Shown piece by piece: positions 51,641-63,466 of a DNA stretch of 64,000 nt. The DNA is from Pelobates cultripes (lineage: Eukaryota > Chordata > Amphibia > Anura > Pelobatidae), in assembly GCA_933207985.1 (NCBI GenBank), contig OW240921.1, positions 114,826,021-114,890,020 of the forward strand, given 5' to 3'. Positions within the stretch are counted from its first letter, which is position 1; each line of letters starts with the position of its first letter. The notes beneath the pieces are model-generated. The model searched no databases. It was not told the origin of the DNA and worked only from the letters and a program-made list of their open reading frames with translations. Position numbers and translations under genes: made by a program.

Positions 51641-52199
51641 CAAGCACATACACATACAAGATCACTCTGCCATGCAAAGTATTGAAACCTACCTGGCACT
51701 GGAGGCTGAGGCTGTGGGAGAAATGAGAGGCCATTTTCAGGCCTCTTCCTGCAGCATGGTCCTCTGTTAGAGACTGGCGCAGAGTTTTGTGAGGGGGCAG
51801 AGCTTCTATGTGAGGGGTGAAGCTTTCGTACAAGTATTCGATCTTCCATGCAGGGGCAAAGCTTGTGTCCTGGGGAAGCTGCTGCACAGTGGCAGAAGTA
51901 ATGTAGAGAGTGCCCTGGTGAAAAAATAGTTTTGGACCCCTGAATACACATGTCCATCGGGTGGCCGTAAGTGCACGGGCCACTCGATGGACCCTGGTGT
52001 AACCGCAACACCAGCACTGCCTATAGTTTAACCGCTGTGCCTTACTTATTACACTTTTTCACAAAAACTGGAAAACCTTTTCAGGATATGCAAGATAACT
52101 TGCCATGGTGATTAGAAGGGGTTATGGTGAAGTGTGTCTGTATAGGAGTCTGTTTATGGTGTACTATGTGTAAGTAGGGACTGTAGTGTGCTAAGAGCT
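51641..52199. other. Intergenic sequence, nothing recognised
   Basis: Frames of about 120 codons on the minus strand have no recognisable motif. Confidence 0.4.
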
Positions 52200-52540
52200 T
52201 TCAAGATTGTGTGTGTGTCCTGAGAGGTCCTGTAAAGTATGTGCGTGTGCATCTAGTGGATGCAGTGTGAGTGTATGTGTATTGGGGTTGCATTATGTGC
52301 TTATTAAGGAGCTGTAGTGTGTATGTATGAGATTTGGTGTGTAATAGTGTGAAGTATGTATGTATGTATGTGTATGTGGGGATGAAGGCTATATGTGGGT
52401 GAAGAGATGTGTGGGATGAAGTGTGTGAGGGGTGCACAGTGTGTGTATACAGAGGTGTACTCTGTGTTTGTGGGAGTGTACTGTATGTGGGGAGTTCACT
52501 GTCTGTGAAGGTGTATTGTGTTCAGGGGTGTGTAGAGAGT
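52200..52540. repeat. TG-rich degenerate array
   Basis: GTGTGT, TATGTATG and GTGTACTG units. Confidence 0.7.
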
Positions 52541-52739
52541 GGGATAAGGAAGGGATTTACAATGTTTACTTTAATAATAGTTTAAAAAAAAAATAATAAT
52601 ATTCCCCTTTCTTTGATCTTACCTTGCAGGGAGGTGGTGGCACAATCAGATCTGTGGTGATTGAGAAGACTACATATCCAACAGGTACAGGGGAGGTCAC
52701 AAGATGAGAGGTATCTCACTTATAGCTCAAGCACTTACA

Positions 52740-52789
52740 TAGACTGACCCATACAAACCCACACACGGACTCCCCCATACAGATTGACC

Positions 52790-52833
<44 letters not shown>

Positions 52834-52860
52834 GACTGACCTACACACACATACACACAA
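52740..52860. repeat. (CA)n microsatellite with ACCCATACA units
   Basis: CA repeats flanked by GACTGACCCATACA-type units. Confidence 0.85.
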
Positions 52861-52886
52861 ACCACCCACAACACAAACTGAGCCAT

Positions 52887-52998
52887 TGTAAATAAAAATA
52901 TGGTGAGAGCACACAAATAATATATAATACTCACAATGTAGTCAGTCAATCTAGGAAATATATTTTATTTGTGTGCTCTCACCATATTTTTATTTACA
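52887..52998. repeat. Perfect inverted repeat, 34-bp arms
   Basis: Arms 52887-52920 and 52965-52998 (TGTAAATAAAAATATGGTGA and its complement) with a 44-base centre. Probably a small MITE or the ends of one; no target duplication was identified. Confidence 0.9.
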
Positions 52999-53387
52999 CT
53001 GTTCACTTGTTGTCTTTTGTGGTTTGTGTGACCCACGAAGGTGATAGTAGCACCACCATTTACCTTTTAGGTGAAAAATGCTCTTGGCCAATGATGGAAA
53101 ATCATGACCTCTACTGTGTGTTTTCAACAGAATCTAGGGTTTAATTTGTCTCTCTGCATGTTGTCTAATCAAATCTACCATTCTTTTTATACTCTTCGAG
53201 TGCACATGTTAATTCACAATCAGAATTCCACCCAGATGGAGAGACAGCCTTAAAGATTTAAATCACTTATACATTCCACAGCTAAAACTATTTTTTTTTT
53301 TAAAAGTTGATTTAGCACTTTTAAATACATGCAAGTCATGCAGAGGCCTAGATTTAATTGGTAAATTACTATCTGTTATAAAAAAGT

Positions 53388-53610
53388 ATACAATTTTCTT
53401 TTTTCATTTATTCATTTATCCTTTTCAGAAATATTTGGGGAATGAAAAGCTTTAGGTGTCACAAAGGGTCTAAAAGGGTAATATAAAAACAAAAATAAAA
53501 CATTTTCACCTTCATATAGTAGGTGTGATAAAAACAGATAAATAAATGGTCAAATGACCTGCTGATACGTATTCATATCGCAACATTGGGAGATATGGAA
53601 TCAGGATAAA
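53388..53610. repeat. Segment duplicated at 63765-64000
   Basis: Shares TTTTCATTTATTC, AGAAATATTTGGGGAA, CATTTTCACCTTCATATAGTA and GGTCAAATGACCTGCTGATA with the right end of the window in the same orientation, with small indels. Confidence 0.85.
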
Positions 53611-55868
53611 TGGAATCAGGTGGGCAGGCCTTCAGGGGAACCATTACTGAGATTTCTTGCAATGACTAATGAGCACCCTGTGAAAATTAAACATCAAGAA
53701 ACATTTTAGAATTAAAATCACTCACATGATAGTGTTTGTGATATTTGGAAGCCACTCTGTTTTTTTCAGTGCACAGTGCTGAATGTATCATTTTAAAAAC
53801 CTTGAAAATTAAGTCATATTTCATTATGTAAACACCGAAAGGTTACTTAATATTTACTTTGGAAATGTATATTTAAAGATCTATGTTGTGAGTTTTTTTT
53901 AAATGATTTGGTCTTATGTGAATAAGAAATGTAAAATCCATATTAGATCAGTAACCAAATACTAGCCTTATCAGTTATAACCATTTATTTATTTTACACT
54001 TTATCTTTAGTGCATAAAAAAAGTGTACATGACAACAAAATAGCAGGCAAACCTTATAAATAACAGGGTATCCAAAATGCCAAAACACAGAATAGGTAGC
54101 AAATACGTACCACAAAAAATAATCACCAGTCCAAAAATAGAACCATGTGCTTGCTGGAAACCAAACTTGGTATTTCAGACCAGGAATTCCATCAAATTGA
54201 ATTATTTAAGTAGGACGATCAATACTGCCATAGAGAAGTATATTTATGATTATCAAAGTAATTATTTTCAAATTATTTTTATTGAAAAGATTTAATATTT
54301 TACAATATGAGTATAGCAATGGGAAAGGAGAATGACAATTAGGGTGAATAAAAACAAACACATTATAAAGAACATTAATTTGGTTAATTTTAAATTGAAA
54401 GATTTTTACAACTTCCCTTCTTTATTATACATTTATCCACTCTGTGTAAATACATTTTTAATAAATAGAACATTTTGAATAAAAATATAGGGGAGATGGA
54501 ATAAAAAAAAATACAAAAGAATGAGAGATAATGGGGGGTGGGATTTATCAATGTGGCCTGCTCTAAAAAGTGGCCTAAAGTACTAGAAGTAGGGCAATCA
54601 ACTCAGAAACCACTGGTACCAGCATGCATAGTCAGCATAGTGATGCGCTTCTCATACTGAACAGAACACTTTTTGGTGAAATGCGTTGCATTGTTTCATT
54701 TTTATTCTATCTTTATTTTTTTTTTAGCTATTTGTGTATTAGAATAAAGTTAGCTTATTGATTGCCTTCTGGTTTTATCCCATCACCTTTAGGACATCAC
54801 TTTCCTTGGTGGGGAATATACCACCTATGCTGTACGGATTGAGTAAAACCCATTTATGCTCTATCTCTGTAAGTAAATTTCTATTAATTTGCGCTAATAC
54901 TACAATGCACTGTATTTTTATCTCTGTCTTTTTGCATACACACAGAGAAGAGCTGTGTTCACCAGCAAACCCAGTGTGGAGTTTATACCACTCCACACTA
55001 CACTGTATAGGCTCCATTGCATGTGAGTGCAATTTTATCCTACAACACTTTATCTATATTATTCAGACACACTACACTATATCAATCCATCTGTGTGTTT
55101 TTATTCTATGCACCCCGGATTACCAACTGGAACCAAGGAATACAACAATGATCAATAAGCCGGGATTGTAGATCTCATGGGCAGAGAATGGAGCTCTTGA
55201 TAGCTCAGTTAAATTGTTAGTGCATTTCCTTTTTTATTGCGCTCTAGTTGTGTGAAAAATACAGCACCTTATCTTCCCCTTATTTTTTACTTCTTTTTTT
55301 ATGTGTACTCCCTCCCTCCATCTCATACAAGTATTTTGCATCGGCACAGAAATAATAGATTCCGGACTGTGTTGTTGAGCAGTCTCCCCATCCCACCAAA
55401 ACAGTTCAAGCTTCTTTAAATCACCTATCTTAGCAAAAAAATATTGGGATTCAGCTACACCATATAGCCATATTGTGTTCGACCCACCACTACGTCACAG
55501 TACCTTAATATTGGTGCCCGTTTTGAGGTGACCACAAGAAATCATAAATTGAGGATAGACTCTGGAGCAGTTTAAGCTGTAAGTATTTCAGTTAACATAT
55601 TTAATCTCCCATGTTAATATTAGTGTAAGACCCACCAATATTGTGGTACTGAGACACAGTGGCTGACTTAACGCCATATAGTGTCACTGAATAAATATAT
55701 TTGTTTAATAAGATAGGTGATTTTAAGTAACCTTGTAAAATTTAAAATTAGTTTGTTTTTTTTTTGCTCTGTTTCTATAATCTGTATTTTGTATATATTT
55801 TGGGCTCTATGGTAGAACCACTACTTAAAATACTTGGTGGCTTAGAAATGGTCTAGGTGTGCTCTAAT
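53611..55868. other. Intergenic sequence with a decayed repeat at about 54660-55100
   Basis: 54812 and 54975 carry GGGGAATATACCACC / GGAGTTTATACCACT, variants of the unit at 43.7 kb. No gene. Confidence 0.5.
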
Positions 55869-56431
55869 TGTCAGCCTCTTCCCACTTACCTTATTGATCC
55901 GCTGATCTGCCAATGTCGGGATCGATTAGACCACCGCTCCCACACTGGGAAAGGCTCCACTCAGCCTCACGGACACTGGCTGCTGTGCGCCCGCCCCTTT
56001 TAATGATACGGTGCATGCGTGCCAGCGTCATGAAGTCAGGAGAGCTCTATACAACAGAGCCCAGTGCACATGTACCTTTTGGGGGCGTGGTTATGATAAT
56101 CACGCCCCCAATCATATAAAAGCCCAGTCTGCCCCTAAAACAGTGCCTTATTGTGGTTCCTAATGTGCCTTGTGTCACTAGTGTCCCTTTAGTGTGTTCC
56201 TGTATACTTTTGATAGTTCTTGACCCGGCTTGCTCTTGACTATTCTGATTTGTAGTTTCCCTGACTCAGCTTCATTCATCGCTATTGTGTATTTCTGGCT
56301 TCCCTTGACCTTGGCTTGTTTCTGACATTTCTTGTAGTTATCTATTTTATCTAAGACCGGCTTAGGGACTTTCTTTCTGTCTCTATTTTAATTGCTGGTT
56401 TTCACTCTGCGTGTTGGGTATTATCGTTACA
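55869..56431 (+). repeat. Solo LTR of a Tf1/sushi-type element
   Basis: TGTCAGCCTC to ATCGTTACA, with CTAAT/CTTAT flanks (4 of 5). The TATAAAA at 56115 is followed about 30 bases later by GCCTTATTGTGG, the counterpart of GCCCTGTTGTGG in the LTR at 46949. CTTGACC-rich U5 and CTCTGCGTGTTGG are shared. Confidence 0.75.
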
Positions 56432-57960
56432 CTTATTCCCCTTTTTCTGTATTAACATCCTCCATTGACCTGTAAAGGCCACTTCCAATCGCATTGTAAA
56501 GATTCCATCTAGGAATTGTGCATACTGTAATATCTGTAAGGTCCTGTGAAAATCAAATAAGGAAATCCTACATCCTTCATTGCCTCTTGACGTTTTCTTA
56601 ATACAAAACAAATGGGAATGAATCTGAACAATACTTGCCCTTTGAACTTTGAGGTTAACACTGTCTCCTAAATGGGATAAAATAATAATGCTTGAGAAAT
56701 TATTCTCAATTTGAGATACCTCTGGATTGTCCTTCTCTGGTAGAAGACTATATGTCTTTCAATTCTCTCATATGATTATAATATCTGTTGTTATAATATC
56801 TGTCTCAATAGGTGTGTTGGGAAGATATTTAGCTTGAAACACTCTTCTGAAACTATGATCTTGGGCAAAAAGGCTGTATTACCTTCTGTTGCACATTAAT
56901 GCATAGATCAATATTTGCAAAATACATATCACTTGAAAGGGAAGAGGACATAGACTGATCTTTGAAGAGGCATCTGCTGACCAAGATCTAAGTCAAATAA
57001 ACCTTGAAGTAGAGACAGAAAGGGTCATGTAATTAGCATAAATCCACTGATGATGCATACATCCATGAGACCGTTGCAAGCATAATCCTGTGGACTTTTC
57101 TGCTTCTTTTATTTCTGGTATCTTGCTACAACTTTATCCATGATGAATATCTCAAAAATAAAATGTTGTTCCCCCTGCAAGATGAAAGTCTGCGCCAGCT
57201 GTCATATCATCTTTAACAAAAGGCTCTGCACCATAGAGCCTCACAGAGAACTTGCGAACTCCACAAGAAAAGTTGTGTTGGGTAGCCTTACCACTGCAAG
57301 GCGCAATTAGAGTAAGAGTCCAAAAAGAAACATACGTCTTAGATGATGAAAACTTAAAATTCTCCCTTGTTCTGAGAGCTTTCTCAGTCTTAGACCATCC
57401 ATCTGGAATAAGATCTTTAATAGTATTATGTACTGGGAGACTACTTTTCTTCTTTGAATATCCCAAAAGGAAGATCAGAAAAGTAACTGCTTGAAATTGA
57501 AGGATCCTTTTCTGAAGATTTCCATATAAAATCTAGAATGCTGATCTGAAGCGGAGATAAAATGATCCACACAAACAGGATCCAAAGTTAGGAGTAGACT
57601 AAACATTCACTTCTGAAGAACAAACCAATACCATGATAGCAGCTCCCCATAGATCTGTATAATGCTTCATCTTGAGGACACACAAGTGGAACAGGATATA
57701 TTTGTCTTCTGAAAACTTTCCAACCTCCTCGATGCACTAAAAAAAATCTGCTAAAAATACCACATCAAATCTGGAGCATGGGTAAAGGGACTTGATGCTG
57801 TCCTCAAAAAGACTGTGCAGAGAAGCTTTCCCTCCAAGGCTCCCTCATCACATCAGCCATTAGATCCTTCCCATAGTATATTCTTGGATGATTCCCTTTA
57901 GATGAAGTGGACGATTCTCTCCCATAGCGCTATCATAATAGGGAAAAATTCAGTCCAAGC
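56432..57960 (-). pseudogene. DIRS-like ORF1 remnant
   Basis: Minus-strand pieces in shifting frames: TIKDLIPDGWSKTEKAL at about 57400, AEPFVKDDMTAGADFH near 57200, LRSWSADASSK near 56970, and FTGQWRMLIQ near 56460. Their order and wording resemble the ORF1 (gag-like) protein of DIRS1-type tyrosine-recombinase elements running into its RT. Many stops; the ends are not defined. It starts exactly at the solo LTR, which probably inserted into it. Confidence 0.5.
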
Positions 57961-58510
57961 TATCTTTTGTTCAAATTAGGTCAATAAAAAAATAGTGTGG
58001 CGTATCTATAGCTCTTATAGTGTAACTATTTGTTTTAAGCAGATGACTCTAATACATATCTGCACTCCTGATAATAAAAAGTTAAAATGGTCTAAAATAA
58101 AAGAAAGAGAAAAAAGGGAAAATGCCTTTATGTGCACTACACCGTTAAAACAGACCAAGTCAACAGAAATAACACAGGCCAGCAAAATAAAACTTTTTTC
58201 TCTCATCATAAACAAAAACATTTTTCTAGATCAATTGTCATGCTGATTCCAAATATGTATTCACTTTTGTTGTATCACGTCTGGTTTGTGAAATACGACC
58301 ATCCTTTGGGTTTGATAGATTTTATGCATATTTCAGAAATGTGCAGGGAATAGAGTCGTACCAAAGTGCATCCATTATTGTTGTAACTTACATATATTAT
58401 GAACATTTATCGTCAATGTAATCAATATTACACCACATTTACAATAAAACATCAAAATCGTTGTGAATATGATTTTCTTTTGTACACTTTATTTGGTTCA
58501 TCACAATACA
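57961..58510. other. Intergenic sequence, nothing recognised
   Basis: AT-rich; no feature. Confidence 0.45.
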
Positions 58511-58512
58511 AC

Positions 58513-58930
58513 TGTTACAGTTGCCCCAGGCTAGCTGAGGGTAGGATCATAGAAAGGATGCTCCTAGCGCTCACCAAGAACCATCAGCACCGCACCAGAC
58601 ACCATAAGAACTGCAGACCCCACGAACCGCCCCAGCTTGGTTGGGGTCTCACCATCTCCTACCCACCCTGGACCTACGACAAGGCTCGAGGTTCCAGTGG
58701 GTGAACCTCTCTTCCTTCCAGAGAGGGAAGCAGGAACAGCTCTTACAAGAGCTCAGTGAAGCTAAGGGAGTATGAAGAGCATAGCAATCCCTGTAGTGAT
58801 TATAGCTGTCCCCTCCAAGCACGAGTCAAGACTGTGAGTTGAGGGTCAAGAAGAACTGGTTTAATGAGCACACAGTTGCACGGCATGGACAACAGCAACA
58901 TGGCAGCTCATAAAGCCCAGGGACAGTCGG
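58513..58930 (-). repeat. LTR-like fragment related to the 19.5 kb LTR
   Basis: TGTTACAG at the left edge, and TTGAGGGTCAAGAAGAACTG with GTTTAATGAG near 58840-58865, parallel TTGAGGGTCAAATGAAGTTC with GTTTAATGGG at about 19705 in the Gmr1-like LTR. The far end is not found. Confidence 0.4.
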
Positions 58931-60306
58931 GGGACGCCCAAAAAAAATGCAGATAATTCTGTGAACCCAACCCCAGACAACTCAAGACTGCCAGGGAAAT
59001 ATTAATACTACTAAAAAGTAGTAAAAGAAAAACAAATAAATGCAAAATAATTTGGCAAAAAATTGCCAGCAGTAGGATATGTTTGTAAAGACAAAATCTA
59101 GCAAATTCAACCAGATAAAATATTAAAAGGTGAAAAATATAATAACAAAGAAATGCAAAATTGGACAAATTATGCCATAATTGGAAGGAGGGGGGTGTAT
59201 GGAATGCCACAAGCTGATACCCCTTTGGTCATTGCAGAAGGGAGAAATAAATGCATATAATGTTCAATACACCTATGGTCACTGCAAGCTATCCCTTGAT
59301 CACTAAAGGAGATCCTTCAGGGGGTCACCATTGTACAGGGCTGTATACTGAAATTCCCCTAGGTAGAGAGGCTGAACTCCCTTGGATGGAGGGTAATAAC
59401 CCTCAGGTAAGCCAAAAAGAAAAATTTTAAAGAGTCAGAAAATGACCACGTTTGTCCTATAGGTATAGAACAGAAACAAAAAGACTTTATACCAATTCCT
59501 TTATTTTGATTCCTATCTAATTAGTGATAGGGAGGAGCTACCCATTGTTGTGCTGCCATGGATATATGTATTTATGTATGTACGTGTATATATGTTGGGA
59601 AATGTCAATGCTACATATTCAGAAAAAAATATTTATTTTGTCAATACCCTCTTGAAAGACGTAAAACTTTGAGTCCTATGTTACTGGCAAACATTAAAAG
59701 TTAATTGCCACTGCAAGTCCATGGCAAATTCACCATACCTGAATTACATTAGTTTTCTCTGAACAATTTTCAACATAAAATATGTAGTAAAACACAGATT
59801 ACAGCATTGGTTTCTAAAATGGTTTATTAATAGAGACAATTTACAATGCTTAGAATACCCTTAAAATGTACATGTTGATTCAGATCAGAGTTCCCTCTAG
59901 ATTGAGAACTTTTTGAACTGACTTTTTTCAGTTGATTTTAGTATTTTAGTATAGAGTCACCAATTAAAGCTATCTGGAAATAGACTGTAGATATTTTCTA
60001 ACAGTTCACACATTCATTTTAATAACCACAGTTCTGTAATTTCAAGGCATTATTCATTAAAAGGTGATATTTGTTAGACTGTTAGACCAAAATAGTCCAT
60101 TTGAAAAAAAAATTTCACTTTCACCTCATGAAGAGATATTTTCTCTTCACTATTTTGCCTTAAAATGCCTAAGGAGTATGACCCTTACCAGGAATGTGGG
60201 CATTGGGTAGCTCATTAAAGGGTGCCTAGCACAATATCTCTAAACGATTTTATATGTAGAAAATTAAAACTTATAGTACATCATTTTTAGATGCATAATA
60301 ATCTGA
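58931..60306. other. Intergenic sequence, AT-rich
   Basis: The part at 59870-60000 shows weak similarity to 53195-53300. No gene. Confidence 0.4.
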
Positions 60307-60736
60307 TTATACTTCCATGGGTTTGCGTGCTATGATGAAAGTGACATCATTAAAATCTGTAAGATGTGTTTCGGAGGGTTTTTTAAACCAGTCAATATAC
60401 TCAATAAGAAAACCTTGTTCACATAGAACACTTCTGACAAATGTCTCATCACATTTTAATAATTTGAACGAATGTTCCCCTAATTGGTAGAAAGTTGCAT
60501 CTAATGCTGTAAATAACAAAAGCTGTCCACCGGGTTTGAGCAAAGATACAATTTTCTTTAGGTTTTTGCGAAACTCTTCCTGGTCTTCACTAATCGCTTC
60601 CAATACTGTTACACTCAACAGACAGTCAGATTTTGGCAGAATCACAGAATCTGTAATATTTTCTTTTTCAATGTCACATTTCACAATGTGTTTAATTTTG
60701 CTTTTTAACTCTTCTTCCTTTTCCTGAATTTGAGAG
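60307..60736 (-). CDS. NNMT/INMT-like N-methyltransferase, last exon (copy 4, divergent)
   Basis: The acceptor TTTTTCAG precedes the exon, whose first base completes a split codon in the same phase as copy 3, and it ends in TAA at 60309-60307 (142 codons). It keeps IKHIVKCDIEKENITDSVILPKSDCLL, LKPGGQLLLFTALDATFYQLGE and a C-terminal VTFIIARK strand. The frame is open and no lesion is seen. It is clearly less similar to copies 1-3 than they are to each other and has its own C-terminus. Exons 1 and 2 should lie on the minus strand above 60737, but I found none up to 64000, so they are either outside the window or lost. Confidence 0.85.
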
Positions 60737-61384
60737 CTGAAAAACAAAAACATTAACAAATCCATTTATAATAGTGATTCAAGCCCTCCATGTAGTCTCT
60801 AAGATCAGCTGTGTCAGATCCAAGGATGGAGCATCAGGGCTATTGCTTCCCCTGAGAGGTCATGTCTGTCTGGCAACAGTGCTGACTGATTGACCAAGCT
60901 TACTCTGTTCCCAAAAGCCTGAAATCATTTTATATGTATGTTCAAGGAACAGTGAAGCAAACTGGTGCTTTTCTCATTCAGTTGAAGTGTGACTTCACTT
61001 AAAGAGGATCTGCTAATCCACCTGAACTCATTAATCTGTTATGTCCTTTTATAGTTTAGGCAGTAAAGCTTTAATGTGTCCTGAGGAATGTGTGACTGAG
61101 CATTCTGTGCTGTTATACTTTTGTGCTACTAATGACCTCAACAGAAATGCAACGCAAGATATTTAACAAAGTAATTTATGACTTTAACATTCTAACTGAG
61201 GGGTGTGAGTGGCAAGTGTCTGCTCTGTCTATTTAATTCAGAAGACAGTATATTGTCCCTCGGTGCTGGCTCAGGTGTCCTAAGGAAAGTTCAGATGTTG
61301 AATTGAAATGTCAACCTATGTTGACACACTTTCAATAAAAGAAACTTTGGAAAACCCTGGAATGCTGATATCCCGTCCTTCATC
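60737..61384. other. Intron or flank of copy 4, nothing recognised
   Basis: No matching exon 2 or repeat boundary. Confidence 0.4.
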
Positions 61385-61415
61385 TGTAGTGGATGCAGTG
61401 TGTATACTGTGGATA

Positions 61416-61471
<56 letters not shown>

Positions 61472-61502
61472 TATCCACAGTATACACACTGCATCCACTA
61501 CA
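61385..61502. repeat. Palindrome built around (TA)n
   Basis: TGTAGTGGATGCAGTGTGTA ... and its exact complement flank a TA run, giving about 118 bases that fold on themselves. CATCCACT/ACACAC units continue to 61630. Confidence 0.9.
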
Positions 61503-62094
61503 CATGCACTTCATCTGCTGCACATGCACTAATATACAACGTATCCACTTTAGACACACTGCATCCAATACACAAACACACACTGCATCCACAACACACA
61601 CACCCTGTATTCGGTTTACACACACACGGCTGGACTTGGAGGCTGTTTTATGATATACCTAGCACTGTCCCTGCTCCTCCTGGCATTTCCTCACACACAG
61701 ACAATGGAGGAACTGGGACAGCATTTTTGCACTATTTATAACTGTTCTTGCAACTCTGCAGTGCTATCAAGTATAGGATACTGACTGGACTACAGTGGAT
61801 GCTAGCCAAGACTCCTGGTGCTTGTCTCAACCCACCAGACCAATTAAAGCAGCTTTGCAGATTTTACTTTTAAATTAATAATTTGCTGTCACTTTATTTT
61901 CCTTGTTTTTAAGAAAAATATTATTTTTTATCATAGGGAGCAAAATCTCTGGAAAAGTCTGACAATGGACAAAACTTAAGGAAAGTTCTAATTCAGTTGC
62001 TAAGCTAATTTGCCCACAGTTCATCAGTAAAAAGAATCTCTCCAAAAGACAAACTACACAGACTAGCCACACATTAAAATCACCTGCGTAGTAT

Positions 62095-62340
62095 CATGTA
62101 ATTCCCCCTCATGCTGCCAATAAAGCTGTGATGCGTCAAGGCAGGCACTCCATAAGACTTCTAAATATGCTGTCTGGTATCAGGCAACAAGACATTGGAA
62201 GCAGATCCTTTAAGTCCTGCAAGCTGTGTGGTGGGGTCTATATTGATTGGATTTGTTATTCCAGCACAACCCACAGATGCTAAAACAGATGGAAATCTAA
62301 GAAATTTAGAGGCAAAGGTAACCTTGAACTCTTTGTCATT
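62095..62340 (-). pseudogene. Tc1/mariner-like transposase C-terminal remnant (second copy)
   Basis: Minus-strand DNEKEFKV-type sequence (DNDKEFKVTF), then THHTACRT-type segments, corresponds piece by piece to 11740-11905. Shared words include ATCTGCTTCC and GGCAGCATGAGGGGGA. Frameshifted. Confidence 0.6.
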
Positions 62341-63250
62341 ATCCTCAAATACTGATGCCCGAACTGTTCGCCACGGTTCGCCACGAACGGTTCGCCGCGG
62401 ACTCATCATTGAGTAAACTTTGACCCTGTACCTCACAGTCAGCAGACACATTCCAGCCAATCAGCAGCAGACCCTCCCTCTCAGACCCTCCCACGTCCTG
62501 GACAGCTCAGTAAGAATGCAGCTTCACAATGGACAGCTCTGGGTTTTGTCAGTATTTGCTATCAGTTAGTGTAAAAATAGCAATGGCATTTTCTAAGGAG
62601 CACATTTTGTATGGAACGAATAATCTGTAAATTCTGTTTCATGTGAAACTTTTCCATAAGACTGTCGATAATAAATCAGAAAACAAAGAGAGATGTACAA
62701 ATTAAATAGAATGAGTCCTATGAGATTTATCCATGGCTCTAGAAACAGATACATTGGTTTATGACTTGGGTTTTGCCATTAAGGGTAGCCTCAAATATCG
62801 AAAGTTCCATTTAGGTGACAACGTCCTATTCAATGCAATTACTAGCAATGCAAGTTACAAAAAAAGCTTTCTACAAAAACAAATTAAATTAGTTGAATTG
62901 AATGTTGCAGTGGGTCCCAAAATATAGCGTGCACAGTCAACAACTGAAAACTTTGATCTCACAGTAACTGCAACACTGTATGTTACTGTGTTACCATATG
63001 GGTCCATTATTGTTAGGGCTATCCATTGGATGCCCAGTTCCACAGCAAACATATACCAGGTATAGGTACTGAAGTCCTACAAGATGCCAATCCTATCCCT
63101 CGCTTCAACTTTCCCTTGTTTGAACCGTTTAAAGTGTGCAAATTGTGAGAATTGTAGACAGTATATGATGTTGGCATTTGTCTTATTTAACATTTATCTT
63201 GTGGGGACTAGTGTACATTCAAGAGAAAGGTGACAGGAATGATAAAAGAA
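62341..63250. other. Intergenic sequence, nothing defined
   Basis: Begins with a GGTTCGCCACG / ACGGTTCGCCG inverted motif; its GACGGTTCGCCGGCG variant is also near 33730. No gene. Confidence 0.4.
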
Positions 63251-63256
63251 GTGAAA

Positions 63257-63286
63257 GACCGCTAACTAAGGTGAAACGTGTAGGTC
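63257..63286 (+). ncRNA. Hammerhead-like motif 6 (mutated core)
   Basis: GACC, GCTAACTA, a short stem, GAAA, CGTGTA, GGTC. Stem I GACC/GGTC is intact; two core bases differ from the consensus. Confidence 0.4.
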
Positions 63287-63436
63287 AAGTCTGCTGTGTT
63301 TTTGGTGGTTGAGCAGTTCAGCAAGGGAAAGGACTGGTATCTTGTAGGGCTTTGGCCTAATTTGTTTAACCTTTATCGTTCATTTAACAATTTTTCTAAA
63401 TTATAATAGCGCTGGCATTTTCTTTTCTATTGTATC

Positions 63437-63466
63437 AAACCTCTAACTAGTATGAAACGCGTAGGT
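63437..63466 (+). ncRNA. Hammerhead-like motif 7 (mutated core)
   Basis: ACCT, CTAACTA, GTAT, GAAA, CGCGTA, GGTC, 181 bases after motif 6 inside a tandem copy of the same unit. GAAACGCGTA with a minimal stem III is typical of short hammerheads. Confidence 0.45.

Noticed and set aside
51630..52017. Two 117-126-codon minus-strand frames
   Set aside because: Overlap each other in different frames, no domain, adjacent to minisatellite.
54640..54690. Possible eighth hammerhead motif (GGTGAAATGCGTTGC)
   Set aside because: The 3' half looks right but no pairing stem I or CTGATGA-like box at the correct spacing.
58399..58704. 101-codon frame
   Set aside because: Overlaps a probable LTR fragment and has no motif.
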